From the NCBI GenBank assembly GCA_030683195.1, contig JAUXQA010000472.1, positions 1 to 10,921 on the forward strand: DNA of 10,921 bases, written 5' to 3'. Of this stretch, positions 5,609 through 10,921 are shown in pieces; positions within the stretch are counted from its first letter, which is position 1, and every line of letters begins with the position of its first letter. The stretch comes from Rhodoferax sp. Lineage in GTDB: Bacteria > Pseudomonadota > Gammaproteobacteria > Burkholderiales > Burkholderiaceae_C. Below the pieces are notes generated by a model. It was not told where the DNA came from. It searched no databases and saw only the letters and a list, made by a program, of their open reading frames with translations. The position numbers were made by a program, and so were the translations under genes.

Positions 5609-7480
5609 ATGGCCTCTGCTGCATTCTCAGACCGCCAGGCCCGGATTCGGGCGCTCTTTGAGGCCTACATCGAGATGTACGCCGCACGCGACGACGATCT
5701 GACGACACACTTCAGTGACAACTTCAGCGGCTATGCCGGCAGCAGTGATTTTTTGGTGAAGGATCGGGCGCAGTGGGTGGCCGTCACGCGCCAGGACTTT
5801 GCACAAGTGCCCCAACGCATTCGCATTGAGATGCTGGACCTGGCCTTGCAGGACCTGACTGACGATGTGGTCGTCGTTACCGCCTTCTTTCACATTCACT
5901 TGCCGGTGCCAGACCCGATTTTTTCGCGTGAGACCGCCCGCCTGGTGCTGATTTTTCGGCTGGAGGGCGGTGGCTGGAAGATCACCCACAGCGGCATTTC
6001 GATCCCGTACCACCAGGCCCAGCCGGGTGAGGTCTACCCCTTGAGCAGCTTGCAGGCCCGCAACAGCGCTTTGGAGGCGCAGGTCGTGGAGCGCACCGAG
6101 GCCCTGCGCCAGGAAGAGTCGCGCCTGCGCAGCATTCTCGATACGGCCCTGGACGCAGTGGTGAGCACCGATGCGTGTGGTCGGGTCACCGACTGGAACG
6201 GCCGGGCTCAGGCCATGTTTGGCTGGAGCAAAGCGCAGGCTCTGGGCCAGCCGGTGGAGGACCTGATCCTTCCTGAGCGTTACCGCCAGTCGCATCGCGA
6301 TGGCTTGGCCCGGTTTTTGGCCACAGGCGAGGAGCGCCTGATGTCGCGCCATGTGGAGATCATGGCCATGCGGCGTGATTTGGAGGAATTTCCGGTCGAC
6401 ATGTCGCTCTCTGCACTCCAGCAAGGCGACACCTATGAGTTTCATGCGTTCATTGTTGACATCAGCCAGCGCAGGCAAAAAGAAGACAAGCTGAACGAAC
6501 TGCAAAGCCAGCTCACCCGCAGCGAGTCCCTTTACCGACTGCTGACCGAAGATGCCCTGGATGTCATTTGGCGTACAGACCGCCACCTTCGCCTGACCTA
6601 CATCAGCCCGGCAGACCAGCGTTTGCGGGGTTACCGCTCCGCGGAGGTCATTGGCAGGTCCGTTTTCACCATGTTCACGCAAGAGGGCGCGCTCACGGTC
6701 AAGAAGCTCTGGCGGGAAGGCCGGGGTTCGCCCGGTGACGGATCAACTTCCGAGTTCATGAACTTTGAAGTGCAACACCGGTGCAAGGATGGCCGCTTGT
6801 TGTGGGGCGAGGTGCTCGCCAAACCCGAACTCGATGCGCAAGGCACCGTCACGGGCTACCACGGTATCACCCGCGAAATCACGCAGCGCAAGCAACTCGA
6901 AGACCAGGTGCGCCAACTCGCTTTCTTTGACCCGCTGACGCGCTTGCCCAACCGCCGCCTGCTCACCGATCGGCTGGCTCATGGGCTGGCCAGCAGCCAG
7001 CGCAGTGGCCACCACGGCGCGCTGATTTTTCTGGATCTGGACAACTTCAAGACCCTGAACGATGCCCATGGGCACGCGATGGGCGACCTGTTATTGATTG
7101 AGGTGGCCTCGCGCCTGAAGGCCTGTGTGCGTGGCGTGGACACGGTCTCCCGATTTGGGGGTGACGAGTTTGTGGTGTTGCTGGGCGAGTTGGAGGCAGA
7201 TCACGCCCGCTCGCTGGCGCAAGCCCATGCCATTGCCGAGAAGATTCGTGTCAGCTTGGCCCTGCCTTATCGGCTGGTGGCTGCGACCGAGGGACCGCCA
7301 TTGCCCGTGGTCGAGCACCGCTGCACTGCCAGCATTGGCGTCATGGTGTTCGCTCACGGCACGGCCAGCCAGGAGGAGATTCTCAAAGGCGCCGATGCGG
7401 CCATGTACCAGGCCAAAGATGCCGGACGCAACACGATCCGGTTCGCTGAACCCCTTGAACCCGCTGAATCCCTGTTTTGA
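5609..7480 (+). CDS. Diguanylate cyclase with NTF2-like, PAS, PAS and GGDEF domains
   Basis: This is a cytoplasmic 623-residue sensor that should make cyclic di-GMP from two GTP. Residues about 8-140 look like a SnoaL/NTF2-like domain (ARIRALFEAYIEMYAARD near the start, GGGWKITHSGISIPYH at its end). A coiled-coil linker (LEAQVVERTEALRQEE, 155-170) follows. Two PAS domains come next (about 173-290, with DWNGRAQAMFGW; about 305-432, with GYRSAEVIGRS and GYHGITREITQR). The GGDEF domain runs from about 434 to 617. It has DPLTRLPNR (441-449), the metal-site LDLDNFK (475-481) and an intact GGDEF (517-521). An RxxD inhibitory site (RGVD, 508-511) lies exactly five residues upstream, so it is probably active and product-inhibited. 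No membrane segment is seen. I chose ATG 5609 (GGAAG at 5596-5600); a GTG at 5552 would overlap the VOC gene. The PAS ligand is not predictable. Confidence 0.9.
   Translation: MASAAFSDRQARIRALFEAYIEMYAARDDDLTTHFSDNFSGYAGSSDFLVKDRAQWVAVTRQDFAQVPQRIRIEMLDLALQDLTDDVVVVTAFFHIHLPVPDPIFSRETARLVLIFRLEGGGWKITHSGISIPYHQAQPGEVYPLSSLQARNSALEAQVVERTEALRQEESRLRSILDTALDAVVSTDACGRVTDWNGRAQAMFGWSKAQALGQPVEDLILPERYRQSHRDGLARFLATGEERLMSRHVEIMAMRRDLEEFPVDMSLSALQQGDTYEFHAFIVDISQRRQKEDKLNELQSQLTRSESLYRLLTEDALDVIWRTDRHLRLTYISPADQRLRGYRSAEVIGRSVFTMFTQEGALTVKKLWREGRGSPGDGSTSEFMNFEVQHRCKDGRLLWGEVLAKPELDAQGTVTGYHGITREITQRKQLEDQVRQLAFFDPLTRLPNRRLLTDRLAHGLASSQRSGHHGALIFLDLDNFKTLNDAHGHAMGDLLLIEVASRLKACVRGVDTVSRFGGDEFVVLLGELEADHARSLAQAHAIAEKIRVSLALPYRLVAATEGPPLPVVEHRCTASIGVMVFAHGTASQEEILKGADAAMYQAKDAGRNTIRFAEPLEPAESLF
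7445..7471. repeat. Three degenerate 9-bp tandem units at the end of the cyclase gene
   Basis: GCTGAACCC, CTTGAACCC and GCTGAATCC follow one another in frame, encoding A-E-P, L-E-P and A-E-S in the C-terminal tail. Only a few positions differ between units. This is probably slippage-type expansion of a non-conserved tail. Confidence 0.5.
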
Positions 7481-7495
7481 GGCGTTTGGATGAAG

Positions 7496-7552
7496 TTTTT
7501 GATGGTTTTGGGCTCTAGCCGGCGTTCTATAAGGGTGAGCAGCTATTAAAAA
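7496..7552. repeat. Intergenic repeat element resembling a Comamonadaceae dispersed repeat
   Basis: The stretch begins TTTTTGAT (7496-7503) and ends ATTAAAAA (7545-7552). These ends pair as an 8-bp terminal inverted repeat with one G-T wobble. Inside are GGGCTCTAGCC (7510-7520), CGTTCTATAAG and GAGCAGCTATTAAAA. From memory, closely similar blocks (T-rich end, CTCTAGC core, AAGCAGCTAT end) are scattered between genes in Rhodoferax, Polaromonas and relatives. Only one copy is in this window, so repetition cannot be shown here. It lies in the 131-base gap between the cyclase and the ParB-like gene, which holds no gene and no T-run terminator in the + direction. Confidence 0.5.
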
Positions 7553-7573
7553 GTGACTCATGAAGCCAGCGCC

Positions 7574-7579
7574 TAGAAT
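7574..7579 (+). promoter_or_regulatory. Possible -10 element (TAGAAT) for the ParB-like gene
   Basis: TAGAAT at 7574-7579 would start transcription near 7586-7587, giving a leader of about 25 bases before the ATG at 7612. That leader is pyrimidine-rich and has no recognisable Shine-Dalgarno sequence. GTGACT (7553-7558) is a weak -35 candidate, but with a short 15-base spacer. Confidence 0.35.
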
Positions 7580-7611
7580 GGCCGCCCTGCCATTACCTGT
7601 CCCGCTACGCC

Positions 7612-8406
7612 ATGAACATCACGGTTAACGAAGAACTGCTCGCTTACATCGACCCCCTGACACCCGACGAACATGAGGCGCTGGAGCGCAGTCTGCTCGC
7701 CGAGGGCTGCCGGGACGCTCTGGTGCTGTGGGGCGATGTGCTGGTGGACGGGCACAACCGTTACGGCATTTGCACCCGCCACGGCATTGCCTACAACACC
7801 GTGCAGAACACGGCGTTCAAGTCGCTCGACGATGTGCACCTGTGGATGATTGACCAGCACCTGGGGCGGCGTAGCGTGTCTGATTTTCAGCGTGGCGTGT
7901 TGGCCCTGCGCAAAAAAGACATTTTGGCGGCCCGTGTCGCGCCGGCTGCCAACCCTGCGCCCATGGCCGCCGATGGCTCACCCCCGTGGGACGAGTCCGA
8001 CCCCGCCACAGCAGTGCCCGCGCCTGCGTTGGCCCGCCCGGACGCCTTGCTCACCCGCGAAGCCACCGCCAAAGCAGCGCGCATCAGCAGCAACACCATT
8101 GTGCAGATTGAAAAAATCCAGAAGTCCGCTACGCCGGAGTTGCTGGCTGCGGTGAAGTCCGGCACGATTTCCATCAATACCGCCGCCACCGTGGCGTCCT
8201 TGCCGGTTGAGGAGCAAGTCGTGGCTGCAGCGGGTGGCAAGAAAGAGCTGCAGCAGGCCGCCCGCCAGGTGCGCGAGGCCCGTGCAGTGGCGCGCACCGA
8301 GCCCGAGACCCCGGAAGGCCTGATTGCCCGCTTGCGCCAAACCATCTCGGAACTCACGGCGGAGAACACGGCCTTGAAGGCGCAACTGGCTGCACTGGGC
8401 GGCTGA
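7612..8406 (+). CDS. Orphan ParB N-terminal-domain protein (plasmid partition/replication-like)
   Basis: The 264-residue protein has a ParB/sulfiredoxin-like N-terminal domain (about 5-105). Its motifs are LVDGHNRYGICTRHGI (44-59) and the DQHLGRRSVSDFQRG stretch (81-95), the pattern of stand-alone ParB-N proteins in plasmids, integrative elements and phages. An Ala/Pro-rich linker (about 108-145) follows. Next comes a helix-turn-helix-like region (LTREATAKAARISSNTIVQI, 147-166, then IEKIQKS and a GTISINTAA segment, 184-192), suggesting DNA binding. The C-terminus (237-262) is a leucine-zipper-like coiled coil (LIARLRQTISELTAENTALK), probably for dimerisation. No parA ATPase or partition site is seen nearby, so it is unlikely to run a canonical segregation system. 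A transcriptional or nucleoid-associated role, or domestication from a mobile element, is inference. No Shine-Dalgarno site precedes ATG 7612. Confidence 0.75.
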   Translation: MNITVNEELLAYIDPLTPDEHEALERSLLAEGCRDALVLWGDVLVDGHNRYGICTRHGIAYNTVQNTAFKSLDDVHLWMIDQHLGRRSVSDFQRGVLALRKKDILAARVAPAANPAPMAADGSPPWDESDPATAVPAPALARPDALLTREATAKAARISSNTIVQIEKIQKSATPELLAAVKSGTISINTAATVASLPVEEQVVAAAGGKKELQQAARQVREARAVARTEPETPEGLIARLRQTISELTAENTALKAQLAALGG

Positions 8407-8421
8407 GCCAGACCCGCCGCG

Positions 8422-8435
8422 CATAATCCGGCGCA
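8422..8435 (+). promoter_or_regulatory. Putative -10 element (CATAAT) for a leaderless LysR transcript
   Basis: CATAAT at 8422-8427 matches the TATAAT consensus at five of six positions. It is followed by 7 bases and the ATG at 8435. No Shine-Dalgarno sequence is present in the 28-base gap, and no good -35 is seen inside the end of the preceding gene. Confidence 0.5.
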
Positions 8436-9391
8436 TGGAAACCAAATGGCTTGAAGATTTTGTGAGCTTGGCTGAAACCCGCAGTTTCAGCCGCTCGGCC
8501 CAGTTGCGCCACGTGACCCAGCCCGCTTTTTCGCGGCGCATTCAGTCGCTTGAGGGCTGGGCCGGCACCGATCTGGTGGACCGCAGCAGTTACCCCACGC
8601 GCCTGACCCCGGCAGGCGAAACCTTGTATGCCCAGTCGCTGGAGGTGTTGCAGGCGCTGCAAAGCACCCGCGCCATGTTGCGCAGCCATACCTCGGCGGG
8701 TAAGGATGTGATTGAGTTTGCCGTGCCGCACACGTTGGCGTTCACATTTTTTCCGGCCTGGGTGTCGGGCCTGCGCGAGAAGTTCGGCCCCATGAAGAGC
8801 CGCCTGATTGCGCTCAATGTGCATGATGCCGTCATGCGCCTGGTGGAGGGCAGTTGTGACCTGTTGATTGCCTATCACCATACGTCGCAGCCTTTTCAGC
8901 TGGACGCTGACCGTTACGAGATGGTCAGTCTGGGCGAGGAGGTGGTGGCACCCTACGTCAAGCCGGACGCCAGCGGCGCGCCGATGTTCGTGTTGCCGGG
9001 CCGACCGGGGCAGACCTTGCCTTATCTGGGTTATGCGCCGGGCGCCTACCTGGGCCAGATGGTGGAGCTGATCCTCAAACAGTCCGGTACGGCCATTCAT
9101 TTTGACCGGGTCTATGAGACCGACATGGCCGAAGGCCTCAAGGCCATGGCCCTTGAGGGGCATGGCATCGCTTTCTTGCCCCTGAGTGCGGTCAAAAAAG
9201 ACTTGCGGGCCAAGAAGCTGGTGAGCGCAGCACCTCCCGGACTGGCCAGCCTGCAAATCACCATGGACATCCGCGCCTACCGGGAGCGCCCCTCCAACCC
9301 GACGCGTGCGGCATCGTCGAGTAGTCATGCCACCAAGAACACGGCCCAGGCTCTGTGGGATTTTTTGACGACTCAGGGCGGCGCCAATTAG
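8435..9391 (+). CDS. LysR-family transcriptional regulator, YjiE/HypT-like
   Basis: This 318-residue protein has a winged helix-turn-helix at about 2-60 (WLEDFVSLAETRSFSRSA, then VTQPAFSRRIQSLE at 27-40). An effector-binding domain spans about 92-315. The N-terminal ETKWLxDF, the SQPAFSRRIxxLE-type recognition helix and the DMAEGLKAMALEGHGIAFLP segment (230-249) resemble E. coli YjiE/HypT, the hypochlorite-responsive LysR, as I remember it. Met231 appears to align with a methionine of that segment; whether it is one of the oxidisable methionines needs an alignment. LysR regulators normally act as tetramers on nearby promoters, often divergent, but both neighbours here are co-directional. It may control the glutamate-type binding protein downstream or a distant regulon. 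The start is supported by the conserved METKWLEDF and the -10 element directly upstream. Confidence 0.9.
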   Translation: METKWLEDFVSLAETRSFSRSAQLRHVTQPAFSRRIQSLEGWAGTDLVDRSSYPTRLTPAGETLYAQSLEVLQALQSTRAMLRSHTSAGKDVIEFAVPHTLAFTFFPAWVSGLREKFGPMKSRLIALNVHDAVMRLVEGSCDLLIAYHHTSQPFQLDADRYEMVSLGEEVVAPYVKPDASGAPMFVLPGRPGQTLPYLGYAPGAYLGQMVELILKQSGTAIHFDRVYETDMAEGLKAMALEGHGIAFLPLSAVKKDLRAKKLVSAAPPGLASLQITMDIRAYRERPSNPTRAASSSSHATKNTAQALWDFLTTQGGAN

Positions 9392-9441
9392 GCTGTGAGG
9401 TGGGCGGGTGTCGCGCGGCATGAATAATTTGCATGGCGTGG

Positions 9442-9468
9442 CCCGCAATCGGCATTGGGTTATTTTTT
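9442..9468 (+). terminator. Possible weak intrinsic terminator after the LysR gene
   Basis: CCC (9442-9444) plus AAT (9447-9449) pair with ATTGGG (9454-9459) around a CGGC loop and a two-base bulge. TTATTTTTT (9460-9468) follows. The stem is short, so efficiency is doubtful, but the placement 50 bases after the stop fits. Confidence 0.4.
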
Positions 9469-9484
9469 GATCGCTCGTTACAGT
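9455..9484 (+). promoter_or_regulatory. Possible sigma-70-like promoter for the binding-protein gene
   Basis: TTGGGT (9455-9460), an 18-base spacer and TACAGT (9479-9484) would start transcription near 9491, leaving a leader of about 23 bases that contains the GGAG ribosome binding site. The match to consensus is modest, and the element overlaps the putative terminator T-run. Confidence 0.3.
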
Positions 9485-9513
9485 CCATTTCTTTGATCGA
9501 CAACGGAGCGGGT

Positions 9514-10404
9514 ATGAAGAGTTGTTTAGTGCGCGTGAGCGTGGGGCTGGGTCTGGCCTTGTTGGCAGCGGCGTCTGGTGCCCAGGCCGTCCTCGAACGC
9601 GTCTCGGCGGGCGGCAAGCTGGTCATTGCTCACCGGGAGTCTTCCATTCCTTTCTCTTACCTGGATGAGAACAAGAAGCCGGTCGGCTACGCCGTAGACC
9701 TGTGCCTCAAGATCGCCGAAGCCGTGCGCCAGAAGACAGGTGCCAAGGCCATGCCGGTCGAGTTCTTGATGGTGACTCCGGCCAACCGGATTGACATGGT
9801 CGCCTCCGGCAAGGCCGACCTGGAGTGCGGCTCCACGACCAACAACGCCGAGCGCCGCGAGAAAGTGGCCTTCACCATTCCGCATTTCATCACCGGCGCG
9901 CGTTTGCTGGTCCGGGCCGACAGCCCCGTACAGCGCATTGAGGAGCTGGGCGGCAAAAAGCTGGTCTCCACCAAGGGCACCACACCGCTCAAGGCCGTAG
10001 AGCAAACCAACCGCTCCCATCTGTTGCGCATCGACATTCTGAGTGCGCCCGACCACGGCAAAGCGGTTGAGATGGTGGAGAGCGGAGAGGTCGAAGCCTT
10101 TGTGATGGATGACGTACTTTTGTACGGTCTGGCCGCCAACCGACCTAATGCGAACGGGCTAAAAGTGGTGGGCAAGTTCTTGACAACCGAGCCACTGGCC
10201 ATCATGCTGCCCAAAAATGACCCGGCGTTCAAGAAGCTGGTGGACGATGAAATGCGCCGGCTGATTGTCAGCAAAGACATTTACCCCATTTACGACAAAT
10301 GGTTCCTGAAGCCGATCCCACCCAAAAACACCGCGCTGAACATGCCCGTGAGCTATTTGCTCAAGGATTTCTGGAAATACCCCACCGATATCGTTCCGTT
10401 TTAA
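9514..10404 (+). CDS. gltI: Glutamate/aspartate-type ABC transporter periplasmic binding protein (GltI-like)
   Basis: The 296-residue protein starts with a Sec signal peptide (MKSCLVRV, a hydrophobic core, ASGAQA|V, cleavage after about residue 25). The mature protein is a family-3 solute-binding protein. HRESSIPFSY (40-49), NRIDMVASGKADLECGSTTNN (91-111), AERREKVAF (112-120), SAPDHGKAVEMVESG (177-191), AFVMDD (195-200) and KWFLKPIPPKN (262-272) closely follow E. coli GltI, which binds glutamate and aspartate for the GltJKL transporter. The open frame reaches back to 9433, but ATG 9514 begins the signal peptide and has GGAG at 9505-9508, five bases upstream. No permease or ATPase genes follow (pyrC is next), so its membrane partners must be encoded elsewhere. 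A related dicarboxylic amino acid is possible. Confidence 0.9.
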   Translation: MKSCLVRVSVGLGLALLAAASGAQAVLERVSAGGKLVIAHRESSIPFSYLDENKKPVGYAVDLCLKIAEAVRQKTGAKAMPVEFLMVTPANRIDMVASGKADLECGSTTNNAERREKVAFTIPHFITGARLLVRADSPVQRIEELGGKKLVSTKGTTPLKAVEQTNRSHLLRIDILSAPDHGKAVEMVESGEVEAFVMDDVLLYGLAANRPNANGLKVVGKFLTTEPLAIMLPKNDPAFKKLVDDEMRRLIVSKDIYPIYDKWFLKPIPPKNTALNMPVSYLLKDFWKYPTDIVPF

Positions 10405-10427
10405 GTGGCCGGGGTCGGGCGATTTGG

Positions 10428-10441
10428 GAGAATACGGCCCA
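10428..10441 (+). promoter_or_regulatory. Putative -10 element (GAGAAT) near the pyrC start
   Basis: GAGAAT at 10428-10433 ends 7 bases before the ATG at 10441, the same spacing as at 2109 and 8435. GGGAG at 10426-10430 could instead serve as a distant Shine-Dalgarno site (10-base spacing), so the reading as promoter is less certain. No attenuator hairpin is visible in the 36-base gap. Confidence 0.35.
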
Positions 10442-10921
10442 TGACACAACAAATCACTCTCGCCCGCCCCGATGACTGGCACCTGCACGTGCGTGATGGT
10501 GACGCGCTGCACACCGTAGTGCCGCACACCGCCGCCCAGTTTGGCCGCGCCATCATCATGCCCAACCTGCGCCCGCCGGTAACCACCGCCGCGCAGGCCT
10601 TGGCCTACAAGGCGCGCATTCAGGCCGCCGTGCCCGAAGGTGTGCAGTTCGAGCCGCTGATGACGCTCTACCTCACCGACAACCTGCCCCCTGACGAGAT
10701 CCAGCGTGCGGCGGACGCCGGTGTGGTGGCCGCCAAGCTCTACCCGGCAGGCGCCACAACCAACAGCGATGCCGGCGTGACCGACCTGCGCAAGACCTAC
10801 AAAACGCTGGAGTCCATGCAGCGCGCAGGCCTCTTGCTGCTGGTGCACGGCGAGGTGACTTCGCCCGACATCGACCTGTTTGACCGGGAGGCGGTGTTCA
10901 TTGACACGCAACTTATTCCTT
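10441..10921 (+). CDS. pyrC: Dihydroorotase, class II (PyrC), 3'-truncated by window edge
   Basis: The first 160 codons are present and the frame runs off the right edge. PyrC cyclises N-carbamoyl-aspartate to dihydroorotate, step three of cytoplasmic pyrimidine synthesis. The sequence aligns throughout with E. coli PyrC: RPDDWHLHVRDG (9-20) with zinc ligands His14 and His16 and substrate-binding Arg18; MPNLRPPVTT (40-49) with Asn42; MTLYLTD (74-80); AAKLYPAGATTNS (97-109), where Lys99 is the carbamylated lysine bridging the two zincs; and LLVHGEV (133-139) with zinc ligand His136. The short, amidohydrolase-type class II form is typical of gamma- and betaproteobacteria. It starts 36 bases after the binding-protein gene with no terminator between them, so some read-through is possible. 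Confidence 0.97.
   Translation, partial: MTQQITLARPDDWHLHVRDGDALHTVVPHTAAQFGRAIIMPNLRPPVTTAAQALAYKARIQAAVPEGVQFEPLMTLYLTDNLPPDEIQRAADAGVVAAKLYPAGATTNSDAGVTDLRKTYKTLESMQRAGLLLLVHGEVTSPDIDLFDREAVFIDTQLIP

Noticed and set aside
5627..6682. 351-codon minus-strand open frame
   Set aside because: It is antisense to the NTF2/PAS part of the cyclase and has shadow-like composition with no motif.
8354..9448. 364-codon open frame on the minus strand
   Set aside because: It is antisense to the LysR gene, which has full family motifs. The minus-strand translation shows no domain.
9433..9513. Upstream extension of the binding-protein gene
   Set aside because: It would place 27 residues before a complete signal peptide; ATG 9514 has its own GGAG site.
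1..10921. Defence system, CRISPR, toxin-antitoxin, phage or transposon module
   Set aside because: No regularly spaced repeats, transposase, integrase, nuclease or toxin-antitoxin pair is visible. The ParB-like gene is the only element-associated protein.

Overview
The window reads as chromosomal DNA of a GC-rich betaproteobacterium, most likely a member of the Comamonadaceae (Rhodoferax/Polaromonas/Acidovorax type). The basis is the protein families present (split AtuA pair, LysR close to YjiE/HypT, GltI-type binding protein, class II dihydroorotase), the codon use, and an intergenic element at 7496-7552 that resembles a repeat I remember from that family. No database search was possible, so the taxonomic call is inference. 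All eleven genes are on the + strand. The large minus-strand open frames are shadows of GC-rich genes. I see no tRNA, rRNA, CRISPR array, transposase, integrase or phage structural gene, and no gene-free stretch longer than about 130 bases.

Layout. 2-1312: 3' part of an unrecognised protein with repeated beta-propeller-like segments, followed by an intrinsic terminator (1344-1376). 1395-2066: a DUF2202 ferritin-like lipoprotein. 2109-3038: a cyanophycinase-family (S51) serine peptidase with an export signal. 3088-4473 and 4470-4826: an AtuA-family protein and a separate small AtuA C-terminal-domain protein, overlapping by ATGA and so translationally linked. 4876-5583: a glyoxalase/VOC-family protein. 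5609-7480: a cytoplasmic NTF2-like/PAS/PAS/GGDEF diguanylate cyclase with intact active and inhibitory sites. 7496-7552: the intergenic repeat. 7612-8406: an orphan ParB-N-domain protein. 8435-9391: a LysR regulator resembling HypT. 9514-10404: a glutamate/aspartate-type periplasmic binding protein. 10441-end: the 5' part of pyrC.

How the genes work together. The window is mostly single-gene units rather than one pathway. The firm functional link is the AtuA pair, perhaps extending through the VOC gene into the diguanylate cyclase, because the gaps are only 49 and 25 bases. The first three products appear to be exported or lipid-anchored, or at least outside central metabolism, but no shared pathway is visible.

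The most striking pattern is at gene starts. Several genes (2109, 8435, 10441, and less clearly 4876) have a sigma-70-like -10 hexamer ending 6-7 bases before the ATG and little or no Shine-Dalgarno sequence, which predicts leaderless or nearly leaderless mRNAs. Others (1395, 4470, 9514) have clear Shine-Dalgarno sites. I found no convincing new defence or mobile system. The most unusual proteins are the ParB-like orphan, the NTF2-PAS-PAS-GGDEF protein and the repeated protein at the left edge.
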